Origin: Aquila chrysaetos chrysaetos
Taxonomy: Eukaryota; Chordata; Aves; Accipitriformes; Accipitridae
Reading direction: 5' to 3'
DNA length: 64,000 nt
Assembly: GCF_900496995.4 (NCBI RefSeq)
Contig: NC_044013.1
Location: forward strand, 41,987,554-42,051,553
The notes beneath the pieces were generated by a model. The model was not told the DNA's origin. It saw only the letters and a list, made by a program, of their open reading frames with translations, and made no database searches. Made by a program: the position numbers and the translations under genes. This document shows, in pieces, positions 21,519 through 34,500 of this stretch (position 1 is its first letter; each line of letters begins with the position of its first letter).

Positions 21519-24500
21519 AGTTTTGCAGTGCCCTGTCACAGGGCATATTGCCTTACCATGTTCTGAAGAGACAGAGAAAGAAGAAAAGAGAGAAAAAGGA
21601 GAGGAGAAATATCGATAACTTCCATCTCCTCAAGCCCAGTAACTAGCCTTCCTTTGACACTTCTCTGCCACTTCAGCTTCACAAAGCCCTGGCTCTCTGA
21701 AGATTAATTGATGTAGGCCACTCAACCTATTATCAAATCCCTTTCAGTTACCATTTAAAACCTTCTGATTTATTTTTTTTTATAAAGTCACCGAGGCTTT
21801 TTATGGATTCTCAAATGATTGTCCAGCTTGACAAATTGGATTCTTAAAGCTGGTTCTTTAAAGAAAAGGATGTGGTTTGACAAGACAAGAAACAGCTCAT
21901 CTTTGAGACAGGGGGATAAATAAAAAAAAAAAAATCCCATTCTTCGAGTCGGGTGTTACTCAATGGGTGTCTCGCTCGTCACTGATAATCTTATCTGTCT
22001 GTGATGGGAAAGGACCCGCACAAAGGGGCCCGACTGGGCTGGAGGGCTGATACGCCTCTGATTAATAGGACTGTCCAGCGCGTGCAGAGCCGCGGGAAAG
22101 GTGATTAATGTCATTTGATATGAACTCCGACCCCCTCCCCTCGCCGACACCACGCTGGGGGCACCTCCTGCCACCGGTGACAGATTGACTCCTGCCTCCC
22201 GGTCCGTGCGCGCGGTGCAGCGGGCAGGGTGGTGGCAGCTGGGTTGTCACCCCTGACTTGTGCTGAGGTTTGTAATGTCGTGTCACTGCCCAGCGCTGCG
22301 GTTGATGATTCTGATGGAGTTTTTATTGTGTGCGCTCAAACCCTGCTTTCCACTGGAGTCCAGGTACCCACCGTGTCACCCCAGGCTTTGCAAACAGCAA
22401 AGGCGCTTTCACATCTAGCATAGGGATGGGGCAGAGTAGCTATGGAGCCCGAGCGATGCGTTTCTGATCTCTGTGAACCCAGTCAGGGATGCTCCTGTAA
22501 GACGTCTTCCGAACCTGCTGGTCACCAGTGCAAAGGGCCTTTTGGATGCGCCTGAATAAAACCTGTGTGTGGAAACGTAGCCAAGGTAGTTGCACCTCCA
22601 AGAGCAGTTGGAGCGAGGACCACTGGGAGAGGAGACGTCTGCAAGCGCCTGGCTGCCCTCTGAAGATCAGCCCCTCCGAGAGGTGCTCAGGTAGATCCCA
22701 GGTGAGGCACCTCGGAAAATCAGCATTTCTGGGAGCTCCGTCATGACCTGGGTGCTGGGGCTGCTCTGATGCGCTTTGTCAGAGCACCCGTGGGCTGGCA
22801 TCACGGCTCCTCCGCCCGCAGGTCAAGCTCGGAGCAACCTGAAGCTGCCGGCCCACGCTGGGGCTGAGGAGATGCTCGGCTCTGGCCGTGCAGAGCAGCC
22901 ACGCAGACGGGTCCTGCAGAGCCGCGGTGGGCTTTGGTGGCAGGGCTGCACGGCGTCACGCTGCTGGCGCTCCAGCTTGGGCTGCGGGGAGGAGAGGAGA
23001 AGGGACCTGTGCGCATTGCAGCCTCAGGGCTGCAGTCCGGCCAGGAGCCCGAGCGTTCCGTCCTCCCAGGCAAGACAAGGTATAGTCTCTTTCTGTTTAA
23101 GTTATATTTTAATTGCAGGGTTTTGCTTTTCATTTTTTAATTGACTACCTTTACTTTGAAAATTTCACACCTAGCAGTTACTCTGAATAATGGAAATGCA
23201 TCATAACTCCTACCTGTTCTCTGTATTGAATAACTCCAGGTGATACTTTATATCTTATTATGATTATTTATTATGATGTCCAGTTTAGTTCTGTAGCAGA
23301 GGGAGATCATTAACCTCTCTTGCAGTAAAGAGAACTCTCCATGTTGTTTTCAAAGCCATTAAAGCTTTGAAAACTCCTCTGATTTTTTTTTTTTTTTTCA
23401 ACTAAAAAACCTACAGGGCTGCAGAATAAAATGCTGACACAGGTCGGCTAATGCAGGAGGAGCGCAGACCCTCCTGCTGTGTCTCGCTGAATTGCAAACG
23501 GAGCTCCAGAGTAAGGAAGAAGTTATTTGCTTGTTAGAAAACCCACGCGTGGTGCTGGGAACCCGGAGGCAGATGGCAATGGTGCTGAGAGAAGAGGAGG
23601 TGGCTTGGTCGCAGGAGGGGTGGGAGATGCCACCAAGGGTCTCCAAGGACGAGTGTCCCCGGGCTGTGCGTGGGCAGAGGGACGTGGGGTCAGCAGCTGT
23701 TTGGGCTGGTCCACGTGCATCAAAGCAAATTCCCTTGCTCCTCCAAGAAAGCCCGTAAAAGCCTCCACGGTCTCCCATCATCTCGTGATGCTACTATTAG
23801 CTGCACTGTTTTTGGGTGCTTTTTCACGCGAGTTGGCATGGTGCTGTGCCTTGGTGAGAGCGAGGAGTGTCTTTTACAGATTACTGCTTTCAGCAGCTGC
23901 ATATGGTTACTTAACATCTATTTATGGCCACCTAATGCTGTCTGCAGATGCTGCTTCTGTTTGCTGGGCCTGCACGTAGTAGGAATGGGGAGAACCTCTC
24001 GGTTTTCCATGGCTGGCTGAGGTTTCAGCTCAGGCATGGCTAACTGCTGGACACACGGTTCAGCCCGCTGGGAATTTTGATTAGTCATAGGGGGAATTTA
24101 TCCGGAGAGAGATGGAAGCAGATGCTGTGTCTCCCACCTGGGCAGGTAGCTCCTGGAGATGTGGATGCGCTCTGGAGACTGTATTTTGCTCAGGACCGAG
24201 AGGTGACCCCGATTAAAATCCTGTCTGCGGTCAGAGGGATGCTCACGTCCTACAAAGTCACCTTGCTTCCCAGTCCATGTTGTGTTCCTTCACACCCAAA
24301 AGATCCTGAAATAAGATGTTCCCCATCTCCATATAACCACAGGCTACTTTAACGTGATGGCTGATGGTAATAAAGCCTTTGTAGATGTCCCTGTTTTTTG
24401 GAAGCATATCGTGCTGACCATATGGCTGGGGAATACGGAGGCTACATTCATGATGGGATGCTAATGAATTGGTAGCTTTATCCGGCCTGTCTGTGCCTCT

Positions 24501-24940
24501 CAAAAACAAGAAAATGCTGTTCATTAAGCTCTTGTTAAAGTGCCATCATAAAGGGAAAAGCATCCCTATACAAAAAGAAAAAAAAAAAAGCTGCAATTCC
24601 TTCTTGTTCTCTTCCTGGGTCTTCCAGATGAAATTTGCTCTGTTTGAAAGCCATGAGATGATTCTCCTGATGGCTGTGAGGACATTGCTCATGTTCTGGC
24701 TGCAGAAACTTGCTCCTATACCTGTGATGCATCTCAGGGGACGTGAGTATTTGCTTTTCTACTAAGCAAACACTGTGACTTGAGGGAATATTGAGAATTA
24801 GGTGCTGTTTTCACAAGGCCACCTCTCCCGAGCAGGTGTGGCTCCACGTGCCTGCTTGCAGGACCTCCATCCCTGTGTCCCGGGGAGCTCTATCCCATGT
24901 TGAATGCTGCCTGAGAATGAGTCTTCATCGCACATGGAAA

Positions 24941-25010
24941 CATTATTAATTCCATTTAAAAGACTGAGGTGTTGAGGCCCAAAAGAAGTGGAAGGATGTT
25001 CCTACCTGGG
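24941..25010 (+). repeat. Possible ancient MIR-type SINE fragment
   Basis: ATTCCATTTAAAAGACTGAG followed by a GAGGCCCAAAAGAAGTGGAA-like stretch resembles the MIR segment with CCATTTTACAGATGAGGAAA and CTGAGGCCCAGAGAAGT. Several indels are needed. Judged from memory of the consensus. Confidence 0.35.
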
Positions 25011-25622
25011 AACGGAGCCCCAACATTCAGCCACCCACCTGGGGCTGTAGGCTCCGGAGCAGAACAGCCATCACCCCAAGGTTAAGTGGGCAGGGACCCC
25101 TCGGCAGTCTGAGCCTGGTGTAAGCAGATGAATAATAATTATGGACTATTAATATTATCCAGAGAGCATCTGTAACTCTTCCAGCAGATCGTGTGGTGTA
25201 ACCTTGCTGCCTGACCAGAAATCCCCGCCGGCTCCTGACTCATCACAGGAGCTTTCAGCATCCCACGTCACCCAGGCGAGCTGGACGGAGATGCCCGGAA
25301 CCTGCGTAACGCAAATTGCTGTAAACGGTGATCTGCCGGGCTGCCGGCCGAGCCACTCGTGGTGGGTGCCGTGCCTGGGTTGAATGCCGGTATGCAGACC
25401 TCGTCTTCTCCTGGGCTACGAGGAGGTTTCACCCTGTGTCACCCACCCTAACACCAAGGTAGGGCAGCAGAGCTGCTCTGCTCAGGCCACTTGTTTTCCA
25501 CTCTGTGTCAAACTGCTGCTCTCTCCGCTGCCGCGGAGAAGGCGAAGCTCACAGGCGGCGGTCATCACGCCAGCCTCCAACACCGGTGGACTTTTTGAAC
25601 TTTTGCTTGTAGAAGTCGCGCT

Positions 25623-25699
25623 CGATGTACGGAGAGCGGCGTGCATCCCACCGTGGGCAACGATGTACGGAGGGCAGCGTGCATCCCACCGCGGGCAGC
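25623..25699 (+). repeat. 38-bp tandem duplication, 2 copies
   Basis: CGATGTACGGAG starts both copies (25623 and 25661), which share GTGCATCCCACCG and GGGCA and differ at about four positions. A third start (CGAGCG) diverges at once. Confidence 0.9.
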
Positions 25700-28329
25700 G
25701 AGCGCGCGGGTGCCCCAGAGGCATCCTGCATGCTGCAGTCAAAATGCAGGAGCGTGTCCGCGGCTGATGGACTACGTTAATCTGAGTTTTGCAAAGATCT
25801 GTCGTGCTGAGCAATGCGGAAGCTGAGTGACCCCTTACCATTTTCCAAGAGCTTTTAAGCCCTGGGTGCTGGAGGAGCGTCGGAGGTCCGGCGCAGGCTG
25901 GGGTGGTGCATGCCGGTGCAGGGGCTCACGGAGGGAAAGAACAAGAGTTTGAGATCTCAAAGGAAACTAGGCCAGAAAATGCGGCAGATATAGTTTGCAA
26001 AAGGATGATCCAAGCAGCTTTGGTATGGTTATGTTCCCTCGCAAAGACAGAGAGCTGGAGAAGCTCTTTATCAGTGTCAGGCGATGACAAACGACAGCCG
26101 GGGAAAGTCACGGGGCTGCAGCGCGTTGTCGCAGCTGCAGCACCTTGGAAATGATACAGGTATCGCCGCTGCTCCGCGCCTCGGGGTCCTGCTTTGGCCT
26201 TAATTAATCACGGAGAAAAAGGATTGTCTTTTCTTCTGTTCTTTTTATAGCACGATAAATGAGGGAGGGAAGATGAGGAAGAGGAAAATTGCATGTGGGC
26301 ACATTTGGGGAAGATCACGCCCCCTCCCTGGCTTGTACACAAAGACATTACTGCCTGGCTGGCTGAAGTGTCAGGTAGGGAGCGAGGGGGAGGAAGAGGA
26401 GGGGAGGCAGCAGCAGCCAAACAGGCACTGAGAGCTGGGACCTTTCCTGCAGGGTGCTGCTGGAGGCCAAGGATGGCACCAACCAGCAGGGCTGATTAAA
26501 CAAGAAATAAAAAAAAAAAGGGGACAAAATCAAGCCAGAGTTTCTTACCATTACCTCCAGTCCTTTTTTTTTTTTTAAGAGTTCCCTTGAAGCCTTGTCT
26601 ATATAAATGTTGAATTATATGGTTCTTTGACTCTTTACTAGAAATTGCTCTGAATTACTTTTTTTATATAATCTGTTTCATTTCCAACACTCTGCCGTAT
26701 CTCGCAGAGGAATATCTGTAGCTGTCGACTGGCTCATTCTCCTGCTGCCAGGCTGCTGTGCTGCATCTTCTAATAAAGTTGCCCTCTGTTCCACTACAGG
26801 GCAGTAATCTGTAATGAAAATTTTATATGAGTGGTTGGGAAATGGAGTTTGAATCTGGGTTTCAAGTACGATTTTCATAATACCCCAGGCATATATACGC
26901 GTGATGTTTGGGAATTCAGAAATAAAAGGGATCATTTCCCAACAACCGTGTTTTCCTTAAACCCTTTCTCGATGGGGTCACTGGAAATGTTGCGGCTCAG
27001 ACCTCACCCTTGTGAGCCCCTCAGTTACGATGTGAATTTGGGAACCTGGTGGGATGAAGCATCACCAAGACATGGCATCGTGGTCATCCATCCTCATGGA
27101 GCTGGCAACATCCCCACGTAACCTGCAGGAAAATGGGGCTGTTTGGTGGCACTGCTGTCACTCCGGTGCTGTGCGTGGGGCCGCAGCAACCTTTGCCAGA
27201 ACAACCCAGCCAGCGAGGTTCACAGGTCCTGATGGTGGGCTCGGTGATAGGTGGTATCTGAAGAAGTGGAAGGAAAAATGACACTGGTTCTCTTTCTAGA
27301 GTCTTCGGACGAGATGGGGAATTTTATATGGGTGTCATCTCTGGCCTGCTGGGATCAGTGGAAGTCTCTTCATTGCCCTCACTGAATTTGGCTTGTCCTC
27401 GGTAAGTCCCACTTCTGGACTGGACAGGCCGCATGTTCAGTCCAGCGCAGCTTTTCTGATGTTCTCGTTGCCCGTGAAGACAGCCTCGACGGCGGGGCTC
27501 ACTGAGTTGTTAATGTTTGCACACAATGTCTGTGTGTGTGCACAGATATTAATGTCTGTATGTCCATTGCGGTGATATTTTCAGTGGCTGTGGGTGCCGG
27601 TTACGAAGAAGGTAAGAAAATTCTCAAAAATGTAGGGGAAATAAAGTCTCTTACCTTCAGAGGTGGCTGAAACCTTCCCTGGTCTTCTAATGCAGTGCTG
27701 ACCTTAAGGATGCAGTCTGGGAGAACAGAGCCAGCGTGGTCCCGAGCGTGGGAACGCTGCGATACAACCCCAGCGCCCGGCGGGGGGGTTGGCAGGAGGG
27801 GACGCTTGGTCTCCACACGGCAAATACCCCCTGGAAGGTCCTGGGGGTCCCGCGCAGCCCCGACCCCAAGAGGAAAAAACCAGGAGCAATGTCAAAGCTG
27901 CTGGTCCTGCCCTTGGGTTACAGCACCTTGCTCTGGGGTCACGGCTCAGCGCCGGGCAGGGTGGCTTCCCATCGGGATGGGGTCTGCGGGTGCTCCCGGT
28001 CGCTGGCCTGAGAGGTTTCTGCTCTTGTTGGCAGCGTGATGAACACGTCGGTAATTTCTTCTCTGCTTGCCTGTGATGATCCCTGTCTTTTCCATCGCCA
28101 ATATGGTATTTTTCTTGTTGTTATTGCTATTGTAATTATTCTATGAAAACCAATTAAATGCAGAGCTGCTCGACCAGGACCGGGGTCCCACCTGTGCTGC
28201 GAAGCGCCGTCGAGACCCCTCTCTGTCCCCACTCAGCACTTCCCTGGTGCGGAGCAATTGCCGTGACGGTCACCGTGGCCTGGGATGGGATGCGGGCAAG
28301 CGTTCAGGCTCAGCCGCTGCTGTTTGAAT

Positions 28330-28560
28330 TTGGCACATCTATGCTAAACACGCGGTATTAGCCCTCTCCGGGGTTGATCAATATTTAATGTGGAATTTAC
28401 AAAGATTGACTTGAGGATGCATTTAAAATTGGAGCATTAGCCGTAGGTGGCAATTTCCGAGTCACAGCAGTAGAGTTTGATTATTTAGAGAGATGGCATT
28501 TCGTACATTTAAAATAATCCTTAGGACTGCGGGGCCTGCTGCAGCCCTCTCTTCCCCTAA
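28330..28560. promoter_or_regulatory. Candidate conserved noncoding element
   Basis: An AT-rich block between GC-rich flanks, with GATCAATATTTAATGTGG, TTTAAAATTGGAGCATTAGC, GAGTTTGATTATTTAGAG and similar homeodomain/MEF2-like motifs. Function inferred from composition only. Confidence 0.28.
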
Positions 28561-31500
28561 ACTGTTGACTTTTCAATTCTTTTGTTTGTTTATGTTCAAT
28601 ATTAATCACCCCTCTTGCTCGTTCAGCGCTGGGCTGGGCTGATGGGGCTCAGGCAGCCGGTGCTGGCGGTGGCAGGGATGCAGCTCGGCTCCCTTTCGGG
28701 GTTTGCCCTTTTACCGGGGTCCAAGAGCCAAAGCCATTTTGGGAAGCAGAGCCTCACGGCATGCCCGGCACGTGCTGGCCATGCCGGCGTGCTCCAGGCT
28801 GGTGGGATATCCCCCTGCGCATACCCCTGCAGCACGGGCATCGACGCACGCCTATTTTGGGAGGTTAATACTTGTCTCTGGGTGAGACTCCACGACCTAC
28901 ACCAGGCGCGGGTGCTCTGCAGAGCCTCCCCGGTGCTGTGCCGCTTGCCTGCTCGGGGATGCTGCAGTCCCAGCCCTTGGGAACCAGGCTGGGTTCTCTC
29001 CCCCACCCCCAAATTCTCGCTGTGATCTATTAATCTCCCAACACAACGAGGCCGGGGTGGGACATTATGCATGCACGCAATACGCGCGCACATAGAGACT
29101 AATGAAATTGCTGTTTTATCTTGGTTTGCTCGTGCTGCAAGCTACATTAATAAGAGCTGACAGGTTTGAAATAGCTGATCTGCGCTGGTTCAGGTTGCAA
29201 ATGCAGCAATCACGAGAGCACCTGGGCCATGGGATTGAGTGCGGGGACTCTCCGGTTTATGGGCTGGAGCTGTGAAGGATGGCTCCGCTGAAACCAAAGC
29301 GGCCGGGGGCGCGTATGCAGCCAGAGCTCCCCATGCGCTTGTCTACGTAAAATCAATTCAGGCTTAAATGAGAAAAAGAAACTGCACAGCCCGGATCGTT
29401 AAGGGCCAGAAGCAGGACGAGGTGGTGGCTCCCGCCTTGCTGATGTCCCTGGGCTGCACCCGCAGGCACCCACCGCCTCCCGGGTCCCTCAGGTTTGGTC
29501 CTGAGTCCCTGGGAGGAGAGCTTGCCCTGCACCGGTGCTCAGGGGAAGCCAGGACTCGGTGCTGTGCCGTGTGCCTCGGTGCCGGCTCTGCCGTAGGCAC
29601 CGGCTCCTGGAGCTGCGGTGCTTTGCCTGAAATTCAGATTTCACCCGCAATGGCCGAGCCACTCTGTGCCCCTTTACCCGGGCGGCTTGCGGTTAGAAAG
29701 GCAAAACAGCAGCTTTTAAATTTATTGTTTCTTAGCTTAAGCATCGCAGAGCCCAGGGGTGACCCCAGGCTTTTGGTGTGGGGCGGGCAGTGCTGGTGGG
29801 TGGAGAGCAGATTTATTCCCTTCCTTGAGGTGACCACGGATCTGGCCCTGAATTTAACCCATCTCCGCAGCCCTTGCAAGGAGAAGGAAACTTGCAATTG
29901 CTTATATGATGGGGAGAAATTACTTCCCTTCCTCCCCTTTATTTAACTATTCTACTACGACTTTGCTCAATTTTGTGTAATTAAATGAAAACAGCTTGTG
30001 TCATATATGGAAAAGGAGCACAACCTATGGTAGTGACAGCACTGTTCATAAATATGAATGTTTTTATGTTTCAAAAAAAAAAAAAAAGTGGAAACGCATT
30101 GCTGAAACGGTGCATCAGTGAGGTGTTGGTGAGGAGAGCGGGGGCACCCATGGGTGCGACCTCAGGTGCCCGTCCCTGTGACCGTGCGATGACACCAGCC
30201 ATTTTATTGAAAACTTTAACGTTGGCAATTTTCTGCTCAGCCCCCCCTTGCTGCTTACATACCCCGGGCTAGGCTGCGCTGCCCCTCTGCCCCAGGGGGC
30301 TGGGGGTGCCCGGGGGGGGTGCAGAGGCAGAAGGATGAGAACCCCACTGCAGAGGTGGTGGTGGTGGGACCCCCCCCATGGGGTCGGTCTTGAATGCCAC
30401 GGGCAGCAGTGGTGCCGGGGGGGGGGCTGTTGGGATCCAGGCATCAGTGGGGGTCATGCTGGTGGATGCTGGGTCCAATTTGCTGCAGCAAGTCCCCGCT
30501 TTCCTACAAAATAGCATGTGCAAAATAATAAGGACTTATTTCCCCCTCTCCTCCCCCCTCAAATCGAAGCACAAATATGACAAGTGTTATGATTAAGGCT
30601 GAGCCGCGGCCCCGAACATCTCTCCCCTTGCAGATTACTATGTAAATCAGCCACTTAATATTGCCGCTTCCCTCCACGGCGTGGTGTGTGTGAGGGTGGG
30701 GGGCACCGGGGACGCGCTAGGTGACAACCCCAGCCCGTGGCGGGTCACACGCCGCCGGGCTGGGGACACGTGTGCCGCGACGGAGCAGTTCACGTGGCGC
30801 ACGTGAGACCTGGCTAATGCGGACCTGGACAAACAAGTCACTTCCTCGGCCTTTTTTAATAGTAACTTGTGGTTTTTTTTTTTCCTAGCACCTCTTGTCT
30901 GAAAAGCCAAGACAGTTTCCAGTGCTGGGTAATGAAAGCGGCATCCCTGGGGACGCCGGGGAGAAGAGCTGTGACATCTCAATGAGCTTACACCACCCTG
31001 AAGTGCTGAAGAGCTGCCTTGGGCACGCGCTGCCCGCAATAAGCGGCACTTGCAACACGTCGCTGCTGCCCTCGCTCTATAAAACTCAGGTTTCCCCAGT
31101 AAGAGGTGGTGGTGACGGCTCTGGGTGGCAAGAGGGGCCGAGCACCGTGCTGGGAAGAGGCTGGGCTTCATCCCTGCCCGACTGGCACCTATGCTCTCCG
31201 TGCACAAATACTTTCCCTCCGTAGATCTGGAGATGGAAAAGGAGATGGGGTTTGATGGACGAGCGGAGCGAAGCACAGATTTATTTTACGTGTCTGATCT
31301 TGTTTCCTCTGGAGCTGGGGCTGCAGCAGAAGCTGCCGGGGCCGGGGGGTGCAGCGCCGGGGGGGTTCAGGTTTGGGATGCTCCCGGCAGCCCCTCCCTG
31401 CGCTCGGCATGGTCCCATCAGACCGACGGGTCTCCAGCCCCTCCAGCGGGCACCTGCCTCAGGTTGCTCACGTTATTTAATGTCACGCCTCTAATGGCCC

Positions 31501-34500
31501 CCATGCAGTGAGCCCACCAGACCCGGTGGGTCCCGGGAGGTGCTGGGGTGCCCGTGGGGCTGGCGGTGCCTCTGCTGCCTTCCCATGGCAGCCCGCTCCC
31601 TTCCCCTCCTGCCTCTCCTCTGCCTGGGATCTTAGTGTGTAACATATGCTTTAATAACTGCCCCCCCCCCCCCAAATAAATTGAAGGCTGTTCGTTTCTG
31701 TTGGTTTTTAATCTCACTTATTTTGCTGCTTACTCTGTAAGAAGATTGAAATAGCAGCAGGATGCGGTGCGCTGCGTTGTGGCATATATTGCAAAGCTGC
31801 GATGATGGAAATAGTTTCAGAGTAAAGACGTTATTAATGAAGACTATAACCAGGGAAGGTACGCTAAGCTCATGTACCTGATCTCGCCCGGGTTGTACTT
31901 GACCAGCACATCCATCTACTGGTTGTATTCATCCATTTTTTAAAACGCCTTCACTGTTGATGTCAGCCTGCCTGGCAGTTTTGTGCCATTTAAAAGAATC
32001 AAAACAAATTAACTCCAAAAAGTTCACGTCTGAAACGCTGCTGCTTCCCAGCTCCCGGGCTGCGAGCGAGGGGGGAGCCCTGGGCGACGGCACCCCCGGA
32101 TGGCCACAGACCCTAGGAATCCTTATAGAAATATTCCTGGCGGCTTAGCTGTGGTAGGACGGAGCTCAGCTCCCGCTGCCATCCCCGGGCGCAGAGTGCA
32201 GGAGCGGGGCTCGGGCTGGGGAGCACGGCCCCTTGCCCGCTGTGCGGGGGGGGCCGGGAGCGTGGGAGCTCGGCAGAGCTGCTTGTCCAAGAGAAATGCA
32301 AATATGGGACAATCAGCCTCCGCGGCAGCCAAGTAAGATGTGATGAAACCCAATCAGTTAATAACACTTCAAGGCAGTGGAAGAATTGCAGATGAACGTG
32401 TTTTTAAATAACTTTTTTTTTTTTTTTCCCTCGCTAGAACTATTCCTCTGCATTTTTACTGAAAAAAACCCCCTCATTTTGGTTTTTATCTTGCACAAAG
32501 GGCTGCTAGTTTCAAAGCCCAGAGTCGAGGAGTCTTGGCGGAGCTCTACCATTGCATCCTCCTGCACCATTTTGGTTCCTCAAAAGGCACCTCCGTCCTC
32601 GTGGGTGGCCCCGCTGAGCCTCCAGCTGCCGGAGGAGGGTCCCACGGGAGCACTGTGGGGACCCCCTGCCTGGGACCCTGGGGGTGGTCCCCCCATGGGA
32701 TGCTGCACCGAGCTCCAGCCGCCCGGCGCGGGAATAAACGCTGCAGGAGCAAAATGGTTCGACAGATACAGCTGACGAGCATGAGAAAAAGAAGGTTTTG
32801 AGACCCGGATAGTAATCAAGGCTAATTTGTTGATTTGCCATCCGGAATCATTTCTTGCATTATTTTTTTTTTCTCCCTACACAATTTGCTGCCTGCCTTC
32901 GGGGAGGGTGGGGGGGAAGCACGCGCCCTCCATCCTCCGCCGAGCCTCTGAGCAAGCTCCTTCTGCCTGATTAAGGGCTGTCAGGATGATTGATGTGTTC
33001 TTGCCGGAGAAGGTGAGTCCCTTCGCCGTGACAGCTGGGTTTGACAGCCAGGCAGAGACCGGCCCTCGCCAACACCCTCCTCTTCAAATACCTGTATTTT
33101 CCCAGCCCAGACAATACCGGGCTGCGGCTCCGGTGGCGAGGGCTGTGCTCTCCACCGCGTGACAGCACGTGTCCTGCCAAGGTCAAAAGCCTCCGAAGCC
33201 CAGGCGTCCTCCCCAGCACGGCCCCTTTGATCCCTGGATAAGGACCGGCAGAGGAGGGGGCTGGCGGGGAGGCAGCTGGAGGAGGGGGCAGCTCCCCGGT
33301 AAGGTCAGGGATGTCCCCTTGGAGCAGGTCGCTGCGGCTCTGCGGGGCGAGGGCTCTGCCCGTCCTCTGGCTGAGGATGAAGGGGTTTGGTTCGGACACC
33401 GAAGATGAGGTGGTGGTCTTTCTGAGGTCAAACGGCAAGCCCGTGGCAGGCGGGAGAGCTGCGAGTCCTCCCTTTTCCAGCTGCCGCGAAAATCAAATTC
33501 GTTGGCCGTTGGCGGGCAGCGTGTGGCGAAACCCGTCCTTGAGCATCTTCTGCTTGGGTGGTGAGCTCCTCGGGGCTGGGATGGCTCCGCCACGATGAGA
33601 TGCTCAGCCCCAAGTGCTGGATCCCCCGTTACCGCAATGCAAAACCCACCGGGTGCTCCGAGACCTGTGTCTTGACCCAGGGCTGATGTGAGCGCAGCCA
33701 CGGTCCCCGAGGAGCCGGGCAGGTCCCTGGGCTGGGGGTGGACATGACCAACCCTTGATGGAGGCACTTTGGGAAGGGCAAGCGGGGCTGTATCGCCTGA
33801 GCTCGCTCGAACGAGGGTGTCTGAAGGACCCCCAAAGGGACGAGCTGCTGCAGCCAAACTACAGCGGGCCAAGCGCTCTTAATAAAGAGAGGACTTCAGA
33901 TGCCAGAGCTGACATGGAAACTAAATAATTGCCCTTTGACATGCAGTAACTGAATAATTTCTGTTGCTCAGCGTGTCGCTCCTTAAGATGTTTCCCCTCC
34001 CTTCTGCAATAATGTGCATTTCTCCGCAGGCTTGGTCTGTGGGTCCATCGCTGCCAGTGGACGGGGGTCCTCCACACTGGGAGAGCGCTGGAGCGGCAAG
34101 GTCAGCCCTGCAGTTGGCCTTCAGAGGGCAGAGCCAAGGTAAAACCCCTCAGTGATGGATCGTTTGACTTCCTCGCATCTTCTTGGGCAAAGGCTGAGCT
34201 TTGCTGCGGCAATATTTATGGCAGATGCTTTCCTTCACTTTACCAGGTAAGCCCTTCCAGCGTCCCCGCGGCCGAGCCCTGGGGCAAGGCGAGCATTTAA
34301 CACGGCTCTGCATCCCAGTCCCTCTCTCTCTGAAGAACATAAACCTCTGGCTTCAAAGATGCTGAGCCTTCCTGAGATGCACTGAACCGTTTCCATTTCA
34401 GGCTGAGGGGTGATGAAGCGGAGGGCAGGTCAGGCTGTGGGCCAGCCTCTGCTGCGGCTGGGCCAGCGGTCTTGCAAGTAGACATTTAAGTGTCCTGGTG

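Larger units (their letters stand above)
15160..28330. other. Intergenic spacer, no recognisable gene
   Basis: No gene, RNA gene or transposon with a clear family signature was seen. The 299-codon - strand frame (15211-16110) and similar frames are in GC-rich sequence without domains. Separate entries cover the microsatellites, short tandem repeats and candidate regulatory blocks inside it. Confidence 0.55.
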
